A DNA stretch of 64,000 nucleotides, taken from NCBI RefSeq assembly GCF_029962835.1, contig NC_080573.1, positions 37,999,001 through 38,063,000 of the forward strand, written 5' to 3'. A model generated the notes under the pieces. It saw nothing but the letters and a program-made list of their open reading frames with translations, was not told the origin of the DNA and ran no database searches. Origin of the DNA: Magnolia sinica (Eukaryota > Streptophyta > Magnoliopsida > Magnoliales > Magnoliaceae). A program made the translations under genes and the position numbers. Below, piece after piece: positions 1-10,755 of this stretch (positions within the stretch are counted from its first letter, which is position 1; each line of letters opens with the position of its first letter).

Positions 1-336
1 TTCAATTTTAAAACTCTCTCTCTGTTTTTTTTTCTTCATAAGATTGATATATTGTGTAACTGAATATATTTTGAGTGTTATGATAAGATATAAAATAAAA
101 TTTTGAAAATCTAGAGTTTAGTTAATTAGTATACTTTTAAATAGGTTCTTCTAATAAATTGAATAATAGAAAGTTTAAACATCATTTGAGTCTAGTTTAC
201 AATTCACATCTAACTTATATTATGTGAAGTTAACTTGAAAAATCCTAATTTTGGCTTGATGATTACTTAAAAGTGATTAGGATCCAAGTCTGGAGATCCT
301 TATCTACATTAAGTGTGTGTGTGTGTGTGTGTATGT

Positions 337-369
<33 letters not shown>

Positions 370-880
370 AAGAACCAACTAGAAAACAGTTGAAAATGGC
401 TACCTATTGCATATGTTTAAATGAGAAATCAATAAAAAAGAAGGAAAAGATTGAAAATAGTGTAAAAGCCATTAATGAAAAAATTGAAAGCTGGAAAGAT
501 AAGTGAGAAGGAAAATAGGTTTGGAATCAGTAACTTGTGTTGATCTGTCCACTTAGAAGTGATGATTATGGTCAATAATGTGGAAAGAAGGTTAACTTAT
601 ATGGATTATAAGTTGGAAGCCACTGAGCACAGTAGGAACTTGATGTTTGAATACATTCTATTAACCGGTTGATGAAAGAGAACTTAGCTTAAAAGGATCA
701 CTAGTAACATTAGATTCTAGATTGATTGTATTCTGTTCTTATGTCTTTGAATTCTACTTATATATATATATAGGATTACACAGGATATTTTTTTTAATGA
801 GAAATGTTTGAAAATTGAATGTTTGAAAAGCTATTCTTCACATGTTTTTTTAGGACAAGAAAAATGCTAGTTGGGGGGTG
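1..880 (+). mobile_element. Internal 3' part of LTR retroelement H, extending left of the window
   Basis: This AT-rich stretch ends in a purine-rich tract with six G (about 868-880), directly before an LTR that starts TGTTGAGTG. That arrangement is typical of a polypurine tract and 3' LTR, so this should be the 3' internal part of an element whose body lies outside the window. No domain can be recognised. A short frame around 395-505 is lysine and glutamate rich but matches nothing I know. A TG microsatellite occupies 313-369. The assignment is inferred from the adjoining LTR. Confidence 0.45.
313..369. repeat. (TG)n microsatellite
   Basis: Nearly pure TG dinucleotide run with two TA interruptions. 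Confidence 0.95.
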
Positions 881-1466
881 TGTTGAGTGTGAAATATTAA
901 ATAGTTCCCCCTTGATATATCTTGGTTTTAAGAATATGGAAACGCTTAATCAATCTAATGATATATGTTTTCTATTGCGAGGTGATTTTGAGAGCTAAGG
1001 AGAAAAGGATGCTAAAGCAATGGTTTAATGCTCAAGGAATTATCAAATGGAGGATTGGAGAATTGGACCTATGGAGGTCAAGATTGAAGAATTGAAGAGT
1101 CAAATATCAAAGGAAACCAAATAAGAAAGGAGGAAATTTGAAGATGCAAAGTGTAGAAATTGACCCTTTAATAACACCTTCGATGACCTCGAAGTAAGTG
1201 TTCAATGCCATCGAAGCCACCTCGATCTCATCGTAAAAATAAAGGAAAATGTTACTACACATATTCATACACTCTTCGATGTTGTCGAAAGAGTGTTCGA
1301 TTCCATCGAAGGATGTTCGATGCCATCGAAAAATTTCATAAAGTCGAAAGTCCATTGCTGAACAGTTTCTTATTTTCATCTGGACTCTTGGATGGAGTTT
1401 CGATGCCATCGAAGCTATGATAGTTGTGTAAATCCAAGTCAGTTCTGAAGTTGGTGCAATCAAAGC

Positions 1467-1477
1467 CTCTATAAAAG
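1467..1477 (+). promoter_or_regulatory. TATA-like box in first duplicated LTR unit
   Basis: The motif ctctataaaag matches a plant TATA box and sits in an LTR, where the retroelement promoter is expected. The same motif recurs at 2,127-2,137 in the second unit. Confidence 0.5.
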
Positions 1478-2126
1478 GGTGATTTATGCTCTTTTAATGA
1501 CAAATTATGGTAGAAGAAGTAGAGCAAGGAGTTATGGAGCTTTAAGGAGTCCTCCCTCCTCTTCAATCCTTTAATGCTAATTAGTTTTTATCCTTTTCTA
1601 TTTGAGTTTTACTTCAATCATATCTATGGTTGGTTAATCTCTTATCTATAATTAAGAGGTAATGTTTGTAGTTCTTCTTAATGTTTAATGCTCAAGGAAT
1701 TATCAAATGGAGGATTGGAGAATTGGACCTATGGAGGTCAAGATTAAAGAATTGAAGAGTCAAATATCAAAGGAAACCAAACAAGAAAGGAGGAAATTTG
1801 AAGATGCAAAGTGTAGAAATTGACCCTTTGATAACACCTTCGATGACCTCGAAGTAAGTGTTCAATGCCATCGAAGCCACCTCGATCTCATCGTAAAAAT
1901 CAAGGAAAATGTTACTACACATATTCATACACTCTTCGATGTTGTCGAAAGAGTGTTCGATTCCATCGAAGGATGTTCGATGCCATCGAAAAATTTCATA
2001 AAGTCGAAAGTCCATTGCTGAACAGTTTCTTATTTTCATCTGGACTCTTGGATGGAGCTTCGATGCCATCGAAGCTATGATAGTTGTGTAAATCCAAGTC
2101 AGTTCTGAAGTTGGTGCAATCAAAGC

Positions 2127-2137
2127 CTCTATAAAAG
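2127..2137 (+). promoter_or_regulatory. TATA-like box in second duplicated LTR unit
   Basis: Second copy of the ctctataaaag motif, 660 bp downstream of the first. If both work, the LTR has two potential start regions. Confidence 0.5.
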
Positions 2138-2950
2138 GGTGATTTATGCTCTTTTAATGACAAATTATGGTAGAAGAAGTAGAGCAAGGAGTTATGGAGC
2201 TTTAAGGAGTCCTCCCTCCTCTTCAATCCTTTAATTCTAATTAGTTTTTATCCTTTTCTATTTGAGTTTTACTTCAATCATATCTATGGTTGGTTAATCT
2301 CTTATCTATAATTAAGAGGTAATGTTTGTAGTTCTTCTTAATGTTTAGTTTACTTTGATTCAAGTTATTTGGTTTATATGTTGAATAATTCATTGATTTA
2401 TAGTTTGAATGAAGAAGTATTTTCAGTTTACTTTGATCTATTGTCGACTCTGGGCACTTTGGATGCTTAGGAAGGCTATGAATATGTTCTTACATGTTTT
2501 GCAATCGTTTGGTCTATAAAATCCATTGATCTATCGTTGACTCCAGGCATGATAAATGCTTTGAATTCCCTACGATCAATACGTTGATGCTTTATGAGAG
2601 AATCAATTCAATGAAAGTTCAAATCTATTTTGATGCATGTATTATGAATTAACCACTCTATTATCCAGCTGGATAGAATAGGACTTTGATTCTAGTTGAG
2701 TTATTTTATTGAATCAAGTAGATTAATGTTAAGGAAAGCTATAACTGGATCCTTAGCACTCTAGTAATTTATCTCTAATAATTTTTATTCCACCATTACT
2801 CCTTAAATCAAATTTCATTTATTAGAATAGTTCTAGTTCTAGTTCTAAAATATTTAAGAAATCGTACAAATAGCAAGTCCCTGTGGGTACGACCTCGGTC
2901 TCACCGAGTTATTACTACGTCACAGCCCTACACTTAGGGTTGTCTGAACA

Positions 2951-3833
2951 CTATATAGACCGAATTTTCATTTCTTGGGCTATTTCCAAACCCATGACAA
3001 GAGTATTATATTCGGATTTATTATTTGTGCATGTTGTGTTCAATGTAAAAGAGTATGGCAATAGATCATCATGAGGATTAATGAAAATCACCCCAGCACC
3101 TGCTCTTGATGCTCGAGCAGCATCATCAAAGTACATCTGCCATGGCCTTGGTAGCTCAACTAGTAACACCCGTTCATCTGATAATTCATCAAAATTTTCC
3201 TTACAACTAAGAACCAGATGTGCTGCTAAAAAATATGTGACTACTTATCCTTTACTGCCTTAGCTGACGTATACATTATCAAAAACTTAGAGAGAAGTAG
3301 TATCCACTTGGCCAACCTTCCAAACAATATCAGTCGTGCCATCAGATACTTAATTGGATTTGCTTGCGAGATTAATATTATTTTGTGAGACAAGCAAGAA
3401 TGTTGTAGGTTCTGTATCATCAAAATCAGGGCTAGGCATACTTTCTTAATAGGAGAATATTTATGTTCTGCCCATACTAATATTTTTCTCAAGTAATAGA
3501 GTGCGCTTTCTTTTCCTTGTTCATTTTGTTGAACTAGTAAAGCTCCCATAGAACCTTTATATGTGGCGATGTATAAAACCAAGGGCTTACCTTTCATAGG
3601 TGCTGTTAACACCGAGGGTTGCTTTAATAAATCACATTTTGGCATGCTTTATCCCATTCAAACACTTACCCTTTCTTTATGAGGTGGGTCAAGGACTGGC
3701 ATCTTCTTGCCAGGTTCGATATAAAGTGATGAATATAATCTAGTTTTCCTTATAAGCTTTTTAGTTACTACAATGTTCTTAGCGGTGGCATTTCTTGGAT
3801 TGTTTTGATTTTTCTCGAGTTGACGTCTATTCC
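2951..3833 (-). pseudogene. Tat-type Ty3/gypsy pol remnant: end of RT, RT-linked RNase H and RNase H domain
   Basis: On the minus strand, translation from 3,833 downwards gives a reverse-transcriptase tail (GIDVNSRKIKTIQEMPPLR, which resembles the family's GIEVDPDKIKAIQEM). It continues into an RNase H-like segment (GSMGALLVQQNEQGKESALYYL, then AEHKYSPIKKVCLALI) and an RNase H domain starting YFDDAARASRAGAGVIF and ending EIAQEMKIRSI. These are characteristic of plant Tat gypsy polyproteins. Stops and frameshifts split the frame near 3,240 and 3,650, so it is dead. It is cut on the left by LTR H and on the right by LTR A (3,834). The upstream RT core resumes at 23,011, beyond the 19-kb insertion. 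Integrase should lie left of the window. Confidence 0.85.
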
Positions 3834-4640
3834 TGTAAGACCCATGTCCTAGTCCGTACCATTCCATATGCTTCCACGGTTCTCACAATCGAATTCCGGC
3901 AATCCTTGACTTGTATCCGACGTTTGCGTCCGATCCAAAGTTGGGTCCTATATACCAAAGTCGGCTCAATCTGAAACTTGTATCATAGCGACCGCGTCGT
4001 CGCCATGGTTCTAACGCCGCGACTTGCGCACCGAACCGATGCCTAGGCCAGGAGATGTGGGCAAGTGTTCGTTCCGAAGAAACGCCGCACGTTACGAATT
4101 TCGATGGAATCTCTACACCAAGTCCCATCAATCAATCAATCATTCATGTCAAGTACAAGCCATACCCCTAAGTACATCAACCCATCCCTCTTTCCCCACA
4201 AGTCAACTCTCTCTCTCCACCTCACCATTTCCCTTTACAAATTTTCAAACTCACCCATACCTCTTTTACAAAAAAAAAAAAAATCAAACTAAACCATACC
4301 CTCCCATCTCCTTCCTTACATTATCCCATCCATATCATTCCCATCACCTCACACTCTCTCTCATTTCTCAAATCTCCCAAGCAACCCAAAATTTCCAATT
4401 TCCAACGTCCAACTCTCTCTCCCAAACCAAGTGTGGCCCACCCTCTCATCTCTCGTCCACACCATCAAACTCCCATCAACCTCCATCAAACTTGAAGGCA
4501 GGGAGCTTACAAGCCTTAGGGAGCAAGGAGAAGGCCTAGAGGTGGGTGATCCTCCATTAATTTCAATTGTTAAGGGCCCACTTGTTATGGGACCCATTTA
4601 ATGTATGTGTTGTATCCATGAGGGGCCCTTAGTGGCGAGG
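3834..4640 (+). repeat. Conserved 5' head of LTR A
   Basis: The block starts TGTAAGACCC, then runs through a GC-rich part (cgaccgcg, gatgtggg), a 'caatcaatcaatcat' stretch and a long pyrimidine-rich part of cccatc and ctctctc, ending in a CT microsatellite. The same order recurs at 6,450, 14,448, 23,990 and 62,414, which defines the LTR family. A 171-residue plus-strand frame at 4,024-4,539 is low-complexity serine, proline and threonine sequence from the pyrimidine tract and is not a gene. Confidence 0.85.
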
Positions 4641-4651
4641 TCCCTTTATCA

Positions 4652-4653
<2 letters not shown>

Positions 4654-4708
<55 letters not shown>
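4654..4708. repeat. (TC)n microsatellite in LTR A
   Basis: Pure CT run. CT runs recur at the matching place in LTRs B (7,218-7,252), C (15,123-15,144) and E (24,763-24,778), so they are an ancestral feature of the LTR. Confidence 0.95.
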
Positions 4709-4714
<6 letters not shown>

Positions 4715-5643
4715 AATGGTGATGATGATGAAGGGGTGAGTGTGGCCCACCATGAATCACATATTGCATGTGGGACCCATCGGATGAATGTGTTGGATCT
4801 ATGCCATCCAGCCCATTAGCAGGCCTGGATGGAAGAAAAACATAAATATCAAGTGTCCAGACAAGTAGGCCATGTGCATGTGGGACCCACCATGATGTCC
4901 CTGTTTATCCATGCTGTCCAGCGTCTCTGGATGCTAGACGTGAATGGGAATGGGGTGAGTCTAACATGGAGTGCATGTATTGACATGGTTGTGTACTAAC
5001 GGCTAACAAAAAATAATAATATTTAGTTTTCTTTTTGGGTGGGCTGCTCATGCAGGCCCCACCTAGATGTACGAAGTTAATCCAAGTTGTTCATCCCTTT
5101 CCTCAGATCATTGTAGGCATTGAGCCAAAAAATGAACTCAATCTGATTTGTTGGCGGGCCATAGCATAGGGAATAATGTTCTTACCGTTGAAATACACCC
5201 CTATATTTCCATACATCAAAACCCATCCAATATTGGACTTGACAGGTTTGTAGTGAGCCCAAAATGACCAATGGGCAGGGCAGTTTCCTTGATGCGGGCC
5301 CCAACTAGGAAAAACCTCAAGATTATAGAAAAATAAAAAATATAAATAATAGCAAACATTGTTGTTGTCAGCGTCCTGGATGCTGCAGCAAGCAGCGTCC
5401 GCTGCTTGGATGGCAACTGTCAGTGGGCCCCATCTCAGGCCCCACCGTGATGTGGGTGGAACATCAACATCATGTATTAGGTGGGCCCCTTTCCACACGG
5501 CCTAAAAAACCAGCCACGTACACAACTCAGGTGGCCCACACTACCAGAAACAGTGAGGATTGCACGTTTGCTATTGAAACCCTTTATAGGTCACGGAAGT
5601 TTTGCATCAATATGAAATTTTTTTTCCTCTTCACCTGGGTCGT

Positions 5644-5990
5644 GTGACCTCATGAATAGGTTGGGTGCAAACAAACATTTCGGTGGGCCCCACGTCTATA
5701 TGACCTTATCAATAGGTTTGGATGGAAAATAAACTGTACGGTGGGCCCCATGTTTATGTGGCCTTGTCAACAGATTGGATGATAAATAAATATTACAGTG
5801 GGCCCCCAGGTCCACATGACCTTATTAACAGGTTGGATGGAAAGTAAATATTATGGTGGGCCCCAAGTCCACATGACCCTATTAACAGGTTGGGTGGAAA
5901 GCAAACATTTCGGTGGGCCCCCATGTCTGTGTGATCTTATCCACAGTTTGGGTGGAAAATAAACATTGTGGTGGGCCCCACATGAGACCC
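5644..5990 (+). repeat. 59-bp tandem array in LTR A (about six units)
   Basis: Successive units read roughly 'tgaccttatcaacaggttgg', then 'atggaaaataaa' and a variable part closing with 'gtgggcccc'. Period is close to 59 bp. The same unit appears once in the centre of the foldback element near 45,637-45,683 and about nine times in LTR C (16,168-16,650). Units have diverged from each other. Confidence 0.85.
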
Positions 5991-7214
5991 ACTAATGTAT
6001 GTATTGTACCCACACCTTTCATCAATGGGGACCCCCCCCCCCCCCCCACGTATGTGATTTATCTATGCCGTCCATCACTATGGGACCTACCATGATGCAT
6101 GTGTTGCATCCCAACCGTCCAACCATTTTGAAAGCCCGTCTCACGGCTTGAGACTAAAAATGAGACAGATATAGGATCAAGTGGACCACCCAGTACAAAG
6201 CAGTGGAGATTGAGCTTCTACCATTGAAGTACTTTTATTGTCACAAAGGTTTGGATTGTTAGGAAATTGTTTTTCTCTTAATCTAAGTTTGTGTGGCCCC
6301 ATGACCAGATTGGATAGAAAATAAATGATATGGTGGGCCTTAAGAATTTTAATGGTGGAAATCATTATCACCACTATTATTTAGAGCGTGGTCCAGTTAA
6401 TCTTTTGATATAATTCATGATATATATGAGGCCCATGTGACTAGGCCCATGTGAGACCCGTATCCTAACCCGCACCGTTCCGTATACCTCCGCGGTCTTC
6501 CCGGTCGAATTCCGGTGATCTGCGATTTGTTATCAGTGTTTGCGCGTGATCTTGAGTTGTGTCCCATATAACAAAGTTGGCTTGACTCAAGACTTGTACC
6601 CTTGCGACCGCGCCGTCGCCGCTGTTCCTACGCAGTGTATTATGCGCTGAGGCGATACCCAGACCAGGAGATGTGGGCCCGTGTTCGATTCGAGAAAAAT
6701 ACTGCACATTGCAATTTTAAGAGAATCTCTATGAAATGTCACATCAACTCCCATCAATCCCATCAATCAAGTACACATCACCTCACATGTCAAAGTACAA
6801 CCCCATCCCCAAGCAACCCCAAAGTCAAACTCTCTCTTACACAAAGTACACCCATCACTCACTTCACCCATCACCCCATCACTCATCCATCCATCTCTCT
6901 CTTACAACCACTCTCTCTCATCTCTCTCTCCCTCATTCTTCGAGCAACCCATGTCAAAGCTTCCATGGGAGAGAGCTTGTGTGGCCCACTTTCCTACCTC
7001 CCATCTCCACCCTCTAAAACCAATCTCAACCGTTGAATCGCATCCCTTGGACCTCGGGAGATTAAGGAGGCTAGAAGATTTGCAAGGTGGGTGATTTTTA
7101 TTATTAGATTTTGTGATTAAAGGGCCCACATATGTGGGACCCATCTTGATGTATGATTTGTACGAGGGGCCCATAGTGGCGGGCTCCCTCCACTACTTCG
7201 ACCTCTCCCCTTTT

Positions 7215-7217
<3 letters not shown>

Positions 7218-7252
<35 letters not shown>
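7218..7252. repeat. (TC)n microsatellite in LTR B
   Basis: Pure CT run at the same relative place as in the other family members. Confidence 0.95.
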
Positions 7253-7255
<3 letters not shown>

Positions 7256-7615
7256 AATGGTGTGTGGCCCACCTAATGTGTCCAGCCATCCAGGTCGTCA
7301 GCCCATTTGGCCAGACATGGGGTCACCTTGAAGATGTATTCCATCCAAACCGTCTGTCCGCTAGATGTCCCAGACGTCTGGATGGGAGTGTGGAAACATA
7401 AATATCTGCTTGGTCCAAACTCCAAGTGGGCCACACCAACATGGACCACCTTGATGTATTGTATCCTACACTGTCCATCTGGGCATGCAGGGTTTGGGTG
7501 GACTGCACGTTGTAGCAAGCAACACTGTTTGTGCTACTGTGGTACCCTATGAGATGTATGTTTTGGATCCACACTACATACGTGTGGTCCACTGTGATAT
7601 ATGGGTTTCATCGTA

Positions 7616-10600
7616 TGTAATGACTCGAAAAATTTCGTGCCAAGACCCGAGTACTACCTCTATTTTCCTTAGAAGTTATTTATGGGTTAATTAGCGTTAA
7701 ACTCGATTTCTTGTGAAATTAGCATCAATCACTTTAAATTTGATCTGCAGGACTTAAAACCTATAGAATCATTAGCGCTATGTTACTCGAAAATCTAGGA
7801 TTCAATGCTAAATCCAATTGCTCTTGGAAATTTTTAGAAGCTTTGGATCGAACCTGGACCGCGCGTCGAAACTCCAATAGTATTGATCTTAGACAGTTAT
7901 GGTCACCATGTTGGACTTGACCATCACCTCAAAAATCAAGTTCAGATGATGTCCTGGGTCGATTTGATTGAGTCCGGAGTGAAGAGTGTGAGAACGGTGA
8001 GAAATTAAATATGATTTTATGAAATCTGAGTCGTGTCGCTTGCGCGACGATTTTTAGCAATCTGACCGTTCGATTCTGACCCAATTTCACCCTCGGATCA
8101 GGGAAGATGGCCCAGGCATGTCATAATGCTTGTGGACCTGATCGAGTTTCGGTGACCGTTGAATTGAGTATGGTCCGCCACGACTGATCTGTAAATCCGA
8201 TCGGTACGAAAACTCAGCCTGACCTAGATCCATGGTCAGTGAGCTTAAGTCTGACCGCGCATGGAAAAAGGACCACCGGAAGTGCTCCGTTGGATCGAGA
8301 GAGGCCTGATTTGGTTATAACCTAAGTATACCTTGGCCCTGGGGCTATTTTCATCAATATTAGGCCTATATAAAGACCTTAAAACCCTCACTCTCTTTTC
8401 CATACGAATTTCCTAACCCTAGCTAAGAAAGAGAGAGGAGAAAAGAGAGAGAAAGTAAGAGAGAAGTTGGTGAATCATCTTAAGATTCTTTCCTGCTACT
8501 CTACATCCTTAAACTACCACTTTTGAATCGTTATTCCGGTGATTCTAAGTTCCTTCTTGGGTAAGTTAATCTAACCCTAATCTGTTTTAGAGCTTAGAAT
8601 AGTCTATGTGTTGTTGTAGCTCATTTTTATTATTGCCTTAGGTTATCTAGTCGCCGTTGACAAAGACTTATCGTCTGAATCAGTTCGGTGCATTTTTTCT
8701 GGTTTGAGGTGCGGACTATATTCGTATAGGTTATGGTTTTCAAGGCTTTCAATGTCAGATAATGGTTTATTATTGTTGTGGGTGCAATTTCACATGCCAA
8801 ATGCTATGTTTATTTTGCGTTCCTGATATATATGTGTCATATTGAGATTTGTGTATTCTATGTATATGTAGGAAGTATTGTATACGTATAAAATATGACC
8901 ATGTGTTTGCCATGATTATTTATCGTGTACTTGTGCTGGTCGTATGTGTGTCAACTCCTTGGCAAAAGGAATTGTCCAAATGCGTGTATTCCAACATACG
9001 TCATGTATGTTGAACTATGTAGTCTAATTGTTTGTAGAAATGTCTGAATGGTTTAAAGTTTAATATATTATCCTATTTGCGGGCGTTGAGAAGCAATTCT
9101 CAACTCTCCTATTGGTGTGTATGATTTCCTACATGCAAGTCACATTCTTTGTTGTTTGACTTCAAGTATTACTTATGTTTAAATCCATGTTAAGTTGATA
9201 TTCTGCAAATGCTCATATACTACATGATTTGAATTGTTGTTCCATTACTGTTCTAAATTGTATATGCATATCTGTTATAATGGAATATGTTTAGGACTAG
9301 GAAATAGTCCAGAAAATCGATAATCAGCCTTAAGTTTGTGGCTGAGGTTGCTTTCGCAACGAGGGACGTGATTTGGCGAACCTGAGTCATATTAGAGTTG
9401 TCGGCAGTGGTTTGGCCACACGGAGTGTTTGCGCACTCTATGTCATTCAACCCAACGTGCGCTCATGCTAGTCGAGTTCGTCAAGTAACCCGATTGTCCA
9501 ATGTATGTTCACCATGTATGGATGCTACTGTTTGAATCTAGGATACCAAACTTATCGGTGAAATTCTGTTAACCGTTGTACCTTGATCCGCTAAGACTCA
9601 TGAGCCGGACATAGTGGTATGGGACACCGTGGTCAAGCTATCGGCCGACGCTGAGGTGACGAGCCTCCCTGTAGTGACCAGTGAGCACACCAGACTCGTG
9701 AGCCGATTATGGTGGTATGGGACACTATATTCGTGCTATCGACCTACATTGATTGGTGATGAGCCCTTTGTAGTGACCTCGAGCATACCTGGATACTGCA
9801 TTAAGGCGACGAGCCTTAGAGCAGTAATGAAGGTATGATAGGCGTGCATTGATTGGTGACGAGCCCTTTGCAGCGACCTAAAACCATATAATTGTATGAG
9901 ATGGCCTAGGACTGACGATTCTAGAGATGGCCTAGGACTGACGACCCTAGAATGGATCACTGTATGGAAATTGATATGAGGAAGGTACCTTAGCTTCCCA
10001 ATCCTGCTATATGAAAAGGACTAATAACAACTTGGCAATCATGTTCATGCACCGCATTTATATGTACGTAGAAGTTGTTGGCACTGCGGGAGGATGTCAT
10101 GCGTAACGTAAGATGAAGACGCTGAGGGAGTAAGGTGAGAGCATGCATCATTTATACATACATCCTTGCACTAACAAGAGTAATTAGGACATGTTTGATT
10201 GTTCTGCTTTATCATTATTGCTTGATTGAATTGATAACATGTTAACTTTTACGGTATTGTTCCACTGAGTTGATCACTCACTCTCACGTTCTGGGAAGGT
10301 GTTTAATCACCAACTAGACTCTGTCTTAGATGTAAATATTGACGCGACCCCTAAGGCAGAGCAGGAGTTCGAGGATGATGAGGCTGCATTTTCTTTTATG
10401 CAGTTCTCAGGTGGGTTCTTGTGAGCCATATCCTGATGAGCGGGGATTCTGGGTTTCTTTGTAATTGTACTAGATGATGTCATTTAATACTTGTTTTTTG
10501 ATAGCAACACTTGTAAGTATGACCTGGCATGTATACGTATTTCAGGGACTTGCGCATGTACACATATGTTTCTTTAAGTCTTCCGCTTGCGTCTTTCACT

Positions 10601-10755
10601 TATTCCTGAATTATGTTTGCAGTTTGGCTTAATCTATTTCATGTTTTATGTACTCTTATAGACAACATACATCCATCATTAAATATGTTGCATAAGTGAT
10701 GTTTTGAAACTCGGGAGCTGAGTTATGCTCGACCCCCGAATTTCAGGGCGTTACA
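7616..10755 (+). mobile_element. Solo LTR D, 3.14 kb, Tekay/Del-like gypsy LTR
   Basis: It starts TGTAATGACTCGAAAAATTT and ends TTTCAGGGCGTTACA, with perfect 5-bp TSDs tcgta (7,611-7,615 and 10,756-10,760). A TATA box (8,366-8,375) and an A/G-rich leader follow at about 750-850 bp, as expected for U3 and the start of R. Very long LTRs with TGTAACG...GCGTTACA ends are known for Tekay/Del gypsy elements, and that is the basis for the family name. There are no internal genes. It interrupts a tandem array in LTR B, so it is younger than B. Its relation in time to C cannot be ordered. Confidence 0.88.
8366..8375 (+). promoter_or_regulatory. TATA box of LTR D
   Basis: The motif ctatataaag lies about 750 bp inside the LTR, followed 30 bp later by a CT-rich stretch (ctctcttttc) that suits a plant start site. 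It supports plus-strand orientation and a U3 of about 0.78 kb. Confidence 0.65.

Larger units (their letters stand above)
1021..2340. repeat. 660-bp direct tandem duplication inside LTR H
   Basis: Units 1,021-1,680 and 1,681-2,340 align base for base at an offset of exactly 660 and differ at only about six to ten positions, so the duplication is recent. Each unit carries several TTCGATG..CATCGAA near-palindromes and a ctctataaaag TATA-like box (1,467-1,477 and 2,127-2,137). Long minus-strand open frames appear twice only because the DNA is duplicated. Confidence 0.95.
881..2950 (+). mobile_element. 3' LTR of retroelement H, inserted in the Tat element
   Basis: The segment starts TGTTGAGTG after a G-rich polypurine tract and ends CTGAACA, so its ends are TG...CA with imperfect inverted termini. 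Immediately to the right (from 2,951) the minus-strand RNase H reading frame of the Tat element begins, so the right boundary is fixed by the interrupted host. The expected duplicated target is ctata (2,951-2,955); its partner lies left of the window. The LTR contains a 660-bp tandem duplication (1,021-2,340), each copy with a TATA-like box. Near the end is a 'ccctgtgggtacgacctcgg' block, also seen in other plant LTR elements. Family (copia or gypsy) is not settled. Confidence 0.7.

Noticed and set aside
1107-2226. Pairs of identical minus-strand frames of 118 and 76 codons
   Set aside because: They appear twice because of the 660-bp DNA duplication, lie within an LTR, and have no recognisable protein features.
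4024-4539. A 171-codon plus-strand frame rich in serine, proline and threonine
   Set aside because: It spans the pyrimidine-rich head of LTR A; similar frames arise at 6,602, 24,134 and 62,558 in the other copies with poor codon conservation.
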